Assembly: GCF_000003815.2 (NCBI RefSeq)
Contig: NW_023365729.1
Location: forward strand, 368,994-432,993
Direction of reading: 5' to 3'
Length of the DNA stretch: 64,000 bases
From: Branchiostoma floridae
Lineage: Eukaryota > Chordata > Leptocardii > Amphioxiformes > Branchiostomatidae
The notes below the pieces were generated by a model, which worked only from the letters and a program-made list of their open reading frames with translations, did no database searches and was not told the origin of the DNA. The position numbers and the translations under genes are program-made. Below are positions 21,061 to 31,960 of the stretch, one piece after another (position 1 is the stretch's first letter; every line of letters begins with the position of its first letter).

Positions 21061-23985
21061 TCATAGCTGTTAATTTTTGTACATGAAGTTTTGCTTACAA
21101 TATGGAATGATTTGCATTGACAGGGGCGTTTTGGAATTCAACAAGGTAGAATTCGATATGGTAAATGATTCAGAATTGAAATACCCAGATTACCGATGTT
21201 TCTGACAACGCTTTCCTTTCTGTAATAATCAATGGTATGCTTGGACATGTAACGAATTCTTTTGGATGCTGATTTGAAGACGACCATGCTAACGATAAAG
21301 AAATGACACAAAGATAGGGATTCCCGTAAACTGGGCACGGGAGACTTTGAATGTAGGCTGACTGAGACATCGTAATGCTATGTCACTTCGGTTTGTTGCT
21401 CTCCTGAATTGCCACAGAAATAAATCTATATTCTGTCTTACCTGACAGACAGCTCTACACAGCTGTCCGCTACATCACACAACATTGGTTACTAGTACTT
21501 TATCTCGGTCTGTTACAGTATGTATCATCAAACAAATAACCGTCTTAGAATACCAATCATGACACAACAATATAAACTAGTACATACGGCAACCGTTGCG
21601 CTGTATCTTGTTGCAAGTGACGGACTGAAACGCTTTTTTTCAATTCAGATTGCATACACAATAACTCTAAGGTTCCGTTGATGTATTATTCCGAATTCCG
21701 GCCCAAAAACGTAAACGGCTGCACTGAGGTGTATTTTTAGCAGTGATATTGGTGAAAGTTTCTTTCTACCTAAAGAAGTTAACAGGCAATGTTCGATGGC
21801 TGTCTGGGTCGGAGGCACACAGTTCTGGGTTCTGTCTTCTGAGTTGTACGGTCGTAGCTAAAAAGTGCCCGCTCCGGTGCGTGCTAACTGCATATTCGGT
21901 CATAAAAAAGACTGAATGATTAGCTATTGCAATTGTCGTNNNNNNNNNNNNNNNNNNNNNNNNNNNNNNNNNNNNNNNNNNNNNNNNNNNNNNNNNNNNN
22001 NNNNNNNNNNNNNNNNNNNNNNNNNNNNNNNNNNNNNNNNNNNNNNNNNNNNNNNNNNNNNNNNNNNNNNNNNNNNNNNNNNNNNNNNNNNNNNNNNNNN
22101 NNNNNNNNNNNNNNNNNNNNNNNNNNNNNNNNNNNNNNNNNNNNNNNNNNNNNNNNNNNNNNNNNNNNNNNNNNNNNNNNNNNNNNNNNNNNNNNNNNNN
22201 NNNNNNNNNNNNNNNNNNNNNNNNNNNNNNNNNNNNNNNNNNNNNNNNNNNNNNNNNNNNNNNNNNNNNNNNNNNNNNNNNNNNNNNNNNNNNNNNNNNN
22301 NNNNNNNNNNNNNNNNNNNNNNNNNNNNNNNNNNNNNNNNNNNNNNNNNNNNNNNNNNNNNNNNNNNNNNNNNNNNNNNNNNNNNNNNNNNNNNNNNNNN
22401 NNNNNNNNNNNNNNNNNNNNNNNNNNNNNNNNNNNNNNNNNNNNNNNNNNNNNNNNNNNNNNNNNNNNNNNNNNNNNNNNNNNNNNNNNNNNNNNNNNNN
22501 NNNNNNNNNNNNNNNNNNNNNNNNNNNNNNNNNNNNNNNNNNNNNNNNNNNNNNNNNNNNNNNNNNNNNNNNNNNNNNNNNNNNNNNNNNNNNNNNNNNN
22601 NNNNNNNNNNNNNNNNNNNNNNNNNNNNNNNNNNNNNNNNNNNNNNNNNNNNNNNNNNNNNNNNNNNNNNNNNNNNNTTTTAGACATGCCATTGTCTTTT
22701 CATGTCAAGATATGTTTATATGGGTTTGGCAGGTTACTCTGGAACTGCAAGGACTGTCAATGTTAGGACTTCTAATACCGACGAGGCGGGAGGCAGGTCA
22801 CCCGCGATACACATACAATTATTCTGTCTTAGTACATCATATGGAACTTATCGGTCTGGCTTACTCTCAATCTTGATTCGGATTTTCACATTAAAAGAAA
22901 ACACACATTTGTTGATCATGGCTAATACGGTGGCGTACACTCGCCATTAGTCATAGGTGTCACGGACATGTTAGATAAAATCTCTTGGTGTACTGGAAAC
23001 AATAAATCATTTTTGCATACATTATTATTTTCAACGGGCCAGCCTTATGCACCTACTACTATGATCCTTCAAAATTCTAAGTGGAATACATTGTCATTTG
23101 GCCTTTTCTTTTGAGATTAAAGTGGATCAAGAGTAACAGTTAGAACCTGTTAGTAGAAAACCCAACCAGAAGCTTTCAGTGCAGTTTTAAGTTTCTTTTT
23201 TATCAATTACAACTATTTCTGTTGTCCAATACAACAGCGTCATTAATTAATGAATCAAACATACCTGAAAACGACTATGTAAAACTATAGGCCTTTCCTT
23301 ATCAACAGTTGTCATACAAGCACATCAGGAATCTTCAAGGGTCAGAAAATGAACACTTTTTCTGCCGCTTGTGATTTTCACGACATTTGACGTCATTTGG
23401 ACTAGTATTTATTATTTTTCAATTCTGGGTATATTTGTCATTTGTCTAATTTCCATAAAAAGCCCTAGCCCAAAAGAGACCACAATTCATCTAAATATGA
23501 CCAAGAGACACCGAGCTATCATTCAATGGTACTAGACTAAATTTTTATTTTGCATTCAGGGTGTGTAACGTTTTTCATATTTTGATCGAAGCTACTGGTT
23601 GTGCACAAATGGAATTTTGGGGCGATGCTAACTAGTACAACTTTGTCTGATGTCTGACAAAGACATAATTTGAGAAGGGAATCGTTGTTTTGAATAGCAA
23701 AATTATGGGTAAACAGTGATGCTCCCAACAAAGGTCGAATCAGAGATCGAAACTCGAGGCAGAGATCTCGTATCATTTTATATCATGTATATCATTTTGT
23801 AGAAAAATCCCCCCAAGTGATAATAAAAATATAAAGATTGATGTGACTTACTCAGCGTCCACTGTTTGGGCGATCGTCCAGCGGTATGACGACGGTAGGA
23901 GCAGGCGGGCGCTGAGTTGAGTTACCTTACCTGGCCGGAGAAGTTAAGGATCGGTGGCCAGGTGGAGGCAATCATTCCTTGCTTC
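21061..23985. other. Intergenic DNA with a 738-bp gap; nothing recognised
   Basis: AT-rich DNA on both sides of the gap. I found no coherent exon, RNA gene or named element. Any gene here could be inside the gap. Confidence 0.5.
21940..22677. other. Assembly gap (738 N)
   Basis: Run of N. The non-standard size suggests a gap length estimated by the assembler. Confidence 1.
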
Positions 23986-24506
23986 TCAGTCGTGCTTTCT
24001 GGACAGTATGTGTTTCAAACTGGATCGATAACTTGTGATGACCTTCCAGTCCCTTTTGTAGATGTCTTCGGACGACAACCTTACCAGTGACCCGACTTCT
24101 CCGTAGAGATTGTTTCGAGATTCAAAGAACGTGGCCTGGCCAGCGATGTCTGCGCTGTACTGTTTGGGAGGCCGGCACGGCACAACACTTAGTGTGTTCA
24201 GGATTTTTCCTTCCACCATATTCTCAGGAAACGGCAGATGCATCTCACGAGGAAGGCATTCATTCTATGAATTTCTCCTGCTTTGCACAGGTTTACAAAG
24301 TTCCACTCCTTCAGTGTGCCGATAACGCATGCAGCGTACCCCTCCATCTTCGTCTTGTTGTTGTTGTTGACGGACAATTTGCCAGAGTTCTCCAGCACTC
24401 GAGTCTTGCTACGTGAGCATGTGGCCTTTCCGATCCTCCTGTCAACCTTCATGTGGGAAAATCTGCCGCTGACGACGAACCCGAAGGCGGTTTTCTGTAT
24501 CACCAC
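23986..24506 (-). mobile_element. Degraded LINE reverse-transcriptase C-terminal fragment
   Basis: Two minus-strand frames together resemble the LINE C-terminus: VDRRIGKATCSRSKTRV, then YAACVIGTL, LCKAGEIHRMNAFLVRCICR, and in the next frame LYGEVGSLVRLSSEDIYKRD. These align by eye with the standard INxRIGKA ... VYxACVLxTLLYGSE ... LNxFHxRCLRRIL ... LYGEL...RFKDVCKRD pattern. At least one frameshift and several in-frame losses make it a dead fragment. Base composition is more GC-rich than its surroundings, as expected for former coding sequence. Confidence 0.65.
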
Positions 24507-24629
24507 ATCCTAGTGACAGCCAATACGAGACTAAAGAACCAGAGAGAAGAGAGAATCACGTGGAAATAATCCAATCACGAGCTTTCTTTGAAGACGTGAA
24601 AAACGTTACTCCTGCGATTTCTCCCCGGA

Positions 24630-24927
24630 AATCCACACCGTGAGAAAGCCACCAGGTGCAATCCGAAGAAACAGTTGATTGACATTTGAATGACAGGTCG
24701 TGACTTACTCGATATTGCCCGGATTAAGCTTAAGGTGCCCCCAGAGAGACCCGGCCCGGGTCTGGGGGCACGTAGGGGTTACTATCTTTTCAACCCCGTA
24801 GCGTAGGCATTTTTCATCCTACTACAACGAAACTTGGACACAACTTACAGAAGTATATGTACATAACAGCCATCAAGTTATATTTAAGGAAATAGATCTA
24901 GTCAAAGGTTTGAATAAAATTACGGCC
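24630..24927 (+). repeat. 298-bp segment, left copy (also at 26860-27157)
   Basis: Begins AATCCACACCGTGAGAAAGC and ends AAATTACGGCC. It contains a strong hairpin (TGCCCCCAGA ... ACCCGGCCCGGGT ... TCTGGGGGCA). The second copy is the same length with about five substitutions. No coding potential; the pair flanks the AT-rich satellite. Confidence 0.95.
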
Positions 24928-25074
24928 GAATCTCAACTTCCGGTTTCAAAGACTGCCGTCCGTTTGTCTGAAAGTTATTTAAAAACACATCAAAATATTG
25001 CCAAAATGATGGTCACAAGCAGTTATGTGAACACAAAGTTAACGTTGTTAAGAATATTTGTTCACAATTCACAT

Positions 25075-26765
25075 ATATGTAAGTAAAAAGATTTTAAAAA
25101 ATATGTCGAAACCAATTAAAAATATTTTAGAAAATAAGTCGAAACCAAGTAAAAAGATTTTTTTTAAATAAGTCGAAACCAAGTAAAAAGATTTTTAACA
25201 ATAAGTCGAAACCGAGTAAAAAGATTTTTAAAAATAAGTCTAAACCAAGTAAAAAGATTTTTTATAGTTAAGATTTTAAAAAATAAGTCGAAACCAAGTA
25301 AAAAGATTTTTGAAAATAAGTCGAAACCAAATAAAAAGATTTTTAAAAATAAGTCGAAAGCTTTTTATAGTAAAAAGATTTTTAAAAATAAGTCGAAACC
25401 AATTAAAAATATTTTAGAAAATTAGTCGAAACCAATTAAAAAGATTTTTAAAAATACGTCGAAAGTTAGTATAAAGATTTTAGCAAATAAGTCGAAACCA
25501 AGTAAAAAGATTTTTAAAAATAAGTCAAAAGTTTTTATAGTAAAAAGATTTTAAAAAATAAGTCGAAAGTTTTTTTATAGTAAAAATATTTTTAAAAATA
25601 AGTGGAAACCAAGTAAAAAGAGTTTTAAAAATAAGTCGAAACCAAGTAAAAACATTTTTAAAAATATGTCGAAATCAAGTAATAACATTTTAAAAAATAA
25701 GTCGAATTTTTTTTATAGTAAAAAGATTTTAGAAAATAATTCTTTTTATAGTAAAAAGATTTTTAAAAATAAGTCGAAACCAAGTAAAAAAATTTTTAAA
25801 TAAATCGGAACCAAGTAGAAAGATTTTTAAAAATAAGTCGAAAGTTTTTTTTTATGGTAAAAAGATTTTGAAAAATAAGTCAAAAGTTTTTTATAGTAAA
25901 AAGATTTTAAAAAATAAGTGGAGACCAAGTAAAAACATTTTTAAAATAAGTCGAAACCAAGTAAAAAGATTTTTTTAAATAAGTCGAAAGTTTTTTCTTT
26001 TGTAAAAAGATTTTAAAAAATAAGTCGAAAGTTTTTTTTATAGTAAAAAGATTTTTAAAAATAAGTCGAAAGTTTTTTTATAGTAAAAAGATTTTTAAAA
26101 ATAAGTCGAAACCAATTAAAAATATTCTAGAAAATTAGTCGAAACCAAGTAAAAAGATTTTAAAAGATAAGTCGAAAGTTTTTTATAATAAAAAGATTTT
26201 AAAAAATAAGTCGAAAGTTAGTAAAAAGATTTTAGAAAATAGGTCGAAACCAAGTAAAAAGATTTTTCAAAAATAAGTCGAAACCAAGTAAAAAGATTTT
26301 TAAAAGTATGTCGAAACCAATTAAAAATATTCTAAAAAATTAGTCGAAACCAAGTAAAAAGATTTTAAAAAATAAGTCGAAAGTTTTTTTTATAGTGAAA
26401 AGATTTTGAAAAATAAGTCGAAACCAAGTAAAAAGATTTTTAAAAATAAGTCGAAACCAAGTTAAAAGATTTTTTTTAAAATAAGTCGAAACCAAGTAAA
26501 AAGATTTTTAAAAATAAGTCGAAACCGAGTAAAAAGATTAAAAAAATTAAGTCGAAACCAAGTAAAAATATTTTAGAAAATTAGTCGAAACCAAGTAAAA
26601 AGATTTTAAAAAATAAGTCGAAAGTTAGTAAAAGATTTTAGCAAATAAGTCGAAACCAAGTAAAAATATTTTTAAAAATAAGTCGAATTTTTTTTATAGT
26701 AAAAAGATTTTAGAAAATAAGTCGAAACCAAGTAAAAACATTTTTAAAAATAAGTCGAAAACATC
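25075..26765. repeat. AT-rich satellite array (AAGTCGAAACCAAGTAAAAAGATTTTTAAAA units)
   Basis: About 1.7 kb of short units built from AAGTCGAAACC, AAGTAAAAAGA and TTTTTAAAAAT, with a variant unit in which CCAAGTA is replaced by GTTTTTTTATAGTA. Unit length is roughly 30-35 bp with frequent indels, implying two interspersed unit types. No coding capacity. Confidence 0.95.
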
Positions 26766-26837
26766 CTGCATGAGTAACTTTGATATAAAACAGCATCCCC
26801 TAATCTTGTTCCCCTGTTTTGGATAACACAGATCTCG

Positions 26838-27178
26838 ATCACCAACAGTTACTTGCCCTAATCCACACCGTGAGAAAGCCACCAGGTGCAATCCGAAGAA
26901 ACAGTTGATTGACATTTGAATGACAGGTCGTGACTTACTCGATATTGCCCGGATTAAGCTTAAGGTGCCCCCAGAGAGACCCGGCGCGGGTCTGGGGGCA
27001 CGTAGGGGTTACTATCTTTTCAATCCTGTAACGTAGGCATTTTTCATCCTACTACAACGAAACTTGGACACAACTTACAGAAGTATATGTACATAACAGC
27101 CATCAAGTTATATTTAAGGAAATAGATCTAGTCAAAGGTTTGAATAAAATTACGGCCATCACCAACAGTTACTTGCCC
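26838..27178. mobile_element. Second copy of the 298-bp segment, flanked by 21-bp direct repeats
   Basis: The segment 26860-27157 is nearly identical to 24630-24927. It is bracketed by the exact 21-bp repeat starting ATCACCAACAGTTACTTGCC at 26838-26858 and 27158-27178. The left copy lacks those flanks, so this copy looks inserted with a target-site duplication. A 21-bp duplication is within the range of LINE-type target-primed insertion, but no poly(A) tail is present. Confidence 0.85.
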
Positions 27179-27389
27179 GTTAGAAAAACGTTTTGAAATT
27201 GCATGATGTATATAAATGGAAAGATGTCATTCGAAACAAAGGAAGGTAAGAAGACTTTCGTTGGCTTTTCGTTGTCTTTGGGCTTGCTGGTATACTTAGG
27301 ACTTTTGAAACAGCTCATATCACAACAAAATAGGAAATGTCAAATAATCAATAAGCTAATACATATATAAGATGTGATCTTATCCGCAT

Positions 27390-27600
27390 GGAAATTGTCC
27401 GTTTGTCACATGGACTTTCTATATTTGTCAACCTTCAGAGATATAGTCTGTTTGTATACAAACTTTGTAACATGGATATTCTACATTTGTGAAACCTCGC
27501 TGAACTTGTCTGTTTCTGACATGGTTTTTCTGACAAAGTGACATTTGTCAACCCTCACTAAAGTTGTCCGTGTTTGTGACGTGGAACTTTCTTTCCTCTG
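27390..27600. repeat. Imperfect tandem repeat of about 64 bp
   Basis: Three diverged units share a pattern of GTCCGTTTGT, ACATGGA-TTTCT and ATTTGTCAACC-like blocks. Non-coding. Confidence 0.55.
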
Positions 27601-28090
27601 CCTCCTTGTTTCAATTGTGAAAAAAAGCGACCACAAAATCAACTGACTAAACCCTGATTCAACATTTTCTAAGTTTGTCGAGATATTTACAAAAACGGAC
27701 TTGTCATGCAATACGTGTTTTCCACGTATGTTTTATACATGTTATGTAGTTGTGGCTGATAGATTTAGTATAGCATGCGCCAGTCCCCACCACAGCCTAA
27801 GGAATGTTTGTAGAATATGTCCAAGCTTTCGAGGTTGGTGTAATTTTTTTTGGACATTTTTTGTCAACTTGGCAGAAACGAGGTCAGGGCAGTAGGACGC
27901 TGTCAGGAGCAGGATGATCATGAATAAGGGACGAAGAGGAGCGGATATATGAGATGAAGCGATAGGTAAATGCACTTTACCTGTCCTTTTTGGCCGGGTT
28001 GTTAAAGGGTCTTATCATAATGATATTCAAAAAAATTATTGCAACTAAGGCTTGCAGTAAAAAAAACAATTTCATCATCACGGACGCTTC
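27601..28090. other. Nothing recognised
   Basis: AT-rich DNA with short overlapping frames only. Confidence 0.5.
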
Positions 28091-28510
28091 TAGTTGAATC
28101 AAATGTCAAAGTTTGCGCTACCAAAGAATTATTTCTGTACGAAGCAGAAACACTGTCACAACGATCGTACAGATACTTTGAAAATGGAATATATCTTGTC
28201 GTATGCAGTGTCTGGAAAAAGTGTTTGGGTTGTCTCCAGAGGATTGCGCCCCAGATTTAGGACTTTGTGTGTAACATTAGAAGGTACGGGTATATCTTAT
28301 TTTAAAACAGATATAATTCCAATTTGATAACTTAAAAAAACATGTATTATTGCATTTCTTTTCATTCTTATTACCTGTTTGAAAAAGCAGGTCTTGATTC
28401 TGGTAGGGATGTTTGTGATTCCGGACCGTTTGCGATCACGTTTGCTATGGGGATAGATATTGTGAGTCATTGTGCTACAGCGCGCATTAGAAGTTTGCAG
28501 CAGTTTTGTG
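28090..28510 (+). pseudogene. Possible remnant of a transposon-associated Ulp1/C48-like peptidase
   Basis: One frame gives GLDSGRDVCDSGPFAITFAM, resembling the SDCGVFAIAFATAL block of transposon-linked Ulp1-like domains found in many invertebrate genomes. The upstream frame has SGKSVWVVSRGL, where such domains carry a HWVTVSS-like block. The catalytic Cys survives as CDSG, but the frames are broken and nothing intact remains. Weak; a profile search would settle it. Confidence 0.25.
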
Positions 28511-29549
28511 GTTTGTTTAAAAAAAATATTTACACCCCTTTTTGACAGGAGTAGAGTGGTCCTAGTTTATCTGGTAATTCTAGAGCAAACCAGCTGGGCA
28601 ATAAATACCCCTGTCAAGCTGGTCAATTAGGCACCACTGTGTGCAGGGGTGAATCACTATGTACACATTAGGGATATGAAGCCAGTGGCTGCACAGATCC
28701 ACAACTAGGAGAAAGAGGAACTGTGACCATCCCTGTCACCTCTGTATGGATTGAACCAATACACTAGTATACACATTGGGGATATGTGCCAGGTGCAGGT
28801 GTAACAATAGGAAATAAAAATGCAATGGTGAGGTACAAGAAGGTGTAGTTTTGGATCTCACTGTTTACCATAGGTAGATATATAAGAACAATGATGGAAT
28901 AATTTTGCCAAACGTCAAACCCAAACAACCTAACATGATAGTGCAAGAGTCTTTTCTTTGGCAGGTCTTTAGAAGTGTTTTTGAACGTCGATTTTAATTT
29001 TTATGTTAATTCCCTAACATGAGTTACTCACGCGCAAACCTGTTCTCGTATTTGCTGGAACAGCTAATATTACACTCTAGTTTAAAGTATTTCTGTTTCA
29101 TTTAAAGCACCAAAAAGCGCGCATCGCAGTTACAGACTGTGTGCGTGGCAAGTGGGGTGCATGGGAGGGGGGCATATCTCAGTAATGCTTTAGAGACCAA
29201 GGAGGTTTTCAATTGAGAGGCGCCGGCTTCATCATTTGCACGTTTGTCGGTAACGTTGTACGGAGTTGCTGTCCATCACGGAATAAATTGATGTTTGAGT
29301 CATATTTCTTTGTTCCTACCTTACTTGGTACTTACTTTAATGATTGAAAAAATCTCTTTTATAATTTGATGTCCACGTGGCATAGTGGATAACCGATAAG
29401 GCAATGTGCACAGACTTCTCAGCGTCAAATTGATATTATCCTTGGAAAACCAGACTTCTTTTAGAATTATTGATTTAAATTTGTTGTCCTAAATTTTGAA
29501 TGTTGTTAATTTTCCCCAGATTCTAACAAGCATCTGTACTCTATTACAG
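28511..29549. other. Upstream region of the ASB gene; nothing firm
   Basis: A tRNA-like A-box (GTGGCATAGTGGATAA, 29377-29392) lacks a matching B box, so no tRNA is called. Possible 5' UTR exons and promoter of the ASB gene must lie in or before this stretch, because its coding exon is preceded by a splice acceptor at 29546-29549. Confidence 0.45.
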
Positions 29550-29571
29550 GAACATTTTCTGTTAGAAAATC

Positions 29572-30918
29572 ATGAATGTGACAGAGCTTTTCTCTGCTGC
29601 ATCAGATGGGGACTGCGACAAGATCCGCTCCCTGCTGGAGGGAGGGATGGATGTTGATGCCGAAGATGACCAGGGTTGTACAGCACTGCATCACGCAGCT
29701 AAGGCAGGGCACTGTCCTGCTATGGAGGTGTTGTTGGACAGAGGGGCGGACATCGATGTAGCTGGTAACTCGGACTTGACACCCGGAAAGACAGGGCTTA
29801 CAGCGCTTCACCTGGCTGCGATGAACAGTCACTGTGCTGCGATCTCCCTTCTCCTGAACCGAGGTGCAGATGTGGACAAAAGGAACATGCTTAACCAGAC
29901 AGCCCTACACTTTGCTATAAGTAGGGGTAACTGTGATCTTGTTGGATTGTTGGTACATGAAAACTTTGGATTTTGCCAACCTTTAATGGACAAACATCTG
30001 TTGGAAGCGCTTCAGCACAGCTCTGTCTCTACAGAAGGAGACCATGACGAAGCTTGTTCAGTCTTGTTAGCTGGAGGAGCGGATATAGGGGTTGTTGATC
30101 ACTATGGCTGCACCCTGCTACATTACGCTGCCTTTAAAGGAAACAATGATGCCATTCTCCTCCTGTTGGATAGAGGAGCAGACCTTGATGCACGCAATAC
30201 ATATGGTCATTTTCTGCTTCACTCAGCAGCATTGGGCGGACATAATGACACCATTAATTTGCTGTTAGATCGAGATGTGGACATTGAAGCAGAGGACTTT
30301 GGGGGCAGGACAGCACTCCATTTCGCAGCACAGTATGGTCACCACAAGACGGTACAGTTGCTGTGTTCTCGCGGTGGTGACCTAACAGGAAAGGACAAGT
30401 TTGCAGAGATGACTCCACTTTTGTTGGCTGCTCAGAATGGACACTGCGATGTTATCGATGTTGCCTTGTCATTAGGTGCTACCTTTGCTGAAGAGGATGT
30501 TTTGGGCAACAAAGTGCTTCATTTTGCCGTTCTAGGTGGTTGGATGGATGCTGTTACTCATCTACTGGATCTAGGGATAGAGGTGAATGCAAGGAACGAA
30601 GGTGGTGCAACAGCGCTTCACTATGCCGTCTATTGGAAAGAATGCTCCTTGAAAATGGCAGAAGTATTACTTTTGTCTGGTGCAGACTGTAACGTGAAGG
30701 ATATAGAAGGTCGGACACTCGTAGACGTGGCTCTGGAGGATACAGGCATGCAGAAATTCCTCCTTCATCATTTGGAGTGTCACCCGAATCTGAAAAGGTT
30801 GTGCCGAAGGAAGATCCTCAGTGTTCTCGGTAAGAGTGGCCAAGAAGAATCTGACGTCCACCAGTTTACAATACCGCAGGATCTGAAGGACTACCTGTTA
30901 TTCAGAGCTATTTACTAG
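29572..30918 (+). CDS. Ankyrin repeat and SOCS box (ASB-type) protein
   Basis: One uninterrupted frame of 448 codons. Residues 1-400 form about twelve ankyrin repeats (GCTALHHAAKAGHC, TALHLAAMNSHC, TLLHYAAFKGNN, TALHFAAQYGHH and so on), with a longer linker near residue 140-165. Residues 405-448 are a SOCS box: a BC box (LKRLCRRKIL) and a Cul5 box (FTIPQDLKDYLLF). ASB proteins are substrate receptors of Elongin B/C-Cullin5 ubiquitin ligases; ankyrin repeats bind the substrate. The start is the first ATG after a CTATTACAG acceptor (exon starts 29550), so a 5' UTR intron is likely while the coding part has no intron. No stop or frameshift; looks functional. Confidence 0.93.
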   Translation: MNVTELFSAASDGDCDKIRSLLEGGMDVDAEDDQGCTALHHAAKAGHCPAMEVLLDRGADIDVAGNSDLTPGKTGLTALHLAAMNSHCAAISLLLNRGADVDKRNMLNQTALHFAISRGNCDLVGLLVHENFGFCQPLMDKHLLEALQHSSVSTEGDHDEACSVLLAGGADIGVVDHYGCTLLHYAAFKGNNDAILLLLDRGADLDARNTYGHFLLHSAALGGHNDTINLLLDRDVDIEAEDFGGRTALHFAAQYGHHKTVQLLCSRGGDLTGKDKFAEMTPLLLAAQNGHCDVIDVALSLGATFAEEDVLGNKVLHFAVLGGWMDAVTHLLDLGIEVNARNEGGATALHYAVYWKECSLKMAEVLLLSGADCNVKDIEGRTLVDVALEDTGMQKFLLHHLECHPNLKRLCRRKILSVLGKSGQEESDVHQFTIPQDLKDYLLFRAIY

Positions 30919-31960
30919 TGTGAAACCCTGCACTCCATCACATAGCAGCTTGACAAATGACATACATTCCTAAACACAGTGTGTAATTATCAACTCCACT
31001 AGGTTTTTTACTTCATCAGTGTGTTGCTTTTTGAATAGCAACACAATGATAGCCTGACCACAAGTCAGTTGTTGTATAATACATAAAAACATGTAGGTAG
31101 TCTTTTTCCCAAGGAACAAGTGATGAAATCCTGGGAAAGGCACTTGTGTGGTAGGCTTGAGTGTAGTTGTAGGGGTACAGTAGCCTCGTGTGTATATCTA
31201 ATTGTAGAAGTGACACTATTGTGTTATAATTAGCAATGAGTGTAGCTGTAGAAGTGATACTATTATGGTAGCCTTCAGTGTGCATGTACTAGTTGTTGAA
31301 GTGACACTAGTATTCCTATTAAGGTAGCCATGAGTGTAATAGTAGAAGTGAAGTAGCCTTGTTGTACATGTAGAAGTAACACTAGTGTGCTTAAGATTTC
31401 AGTTTAGCTGTAGAAGTCACACCAATGTGGTAGCCTTGAGTGTAATGTAGTGCTACCAAACAGTTATTATTTGTTACCAATTATTGTTCAATTGCCCAGC
31501 AGATCTATAACAAGACAGTAATGAAATAGCCAAGAAGTATATAACAGGCCACATAGTAATTTAACACCATGTATTTAAAATCATATTTCAATGTATTTTT
31601 TCCTAACAGCAACACCTGGCTAGTAGTGTCTTTTGAAAGTAGCCTTGTTTTGTTATCTTAACTATCTATGGTGATTCGAGGTTTGAAACTAATTAGTATT
31701 AGTGCTTGGAATTAAAATTATACTTCATATCTACTAAATGTAGATTTAGACTAAATGTTTTTTTTTCTAACATCTAACCACAGATAGATCATCCTCTTTA
31801 AGATATGATGTCCCCTCATCGAAAACAGCTTTTCAAACTTTCAAACACATAAGATTGCGAAGTCTTTGTAGCATGGGAGTTCAAAATTCATTTTGAACCT
31901 GAAGGTTCAACTGACACTCGGTCTTTGAAAGTTATGAAAGAACAACAATAAAGAATCTAT
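30919..31960 (+). other. 3' UTR of the ASB gene with degenerate repeats
   Basis: About 1 kb of AT-rich non-coding DNA follows the stop. Between about 31140 and 31450 a loose repeat of TAGCCTTGAGTGTAG and TAGAAGTGACACTA occurs about eight times. Confidence 0.5.
31947..31952 (+). terminator. Candidate poly(A) signal AATAAA of the ASB gene
   Basis: AATAAA about 1.03 kb past the stop codon, just beyond the repeated part of the 3' flank. Nearest canonical signal that I see; not confirmed. Confidence 0.45.

Noticed and set aside
21916-22683. Long open frames on both strands through 21.9-22.7 kb
   Set aside because: They are made of unknown residues across the 738-bp N gap.
29370-29440. Possible tRNA-Arg-like sequence
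   Set aside because: A-box-like start only; no B box, no acceptor-stem pairing.
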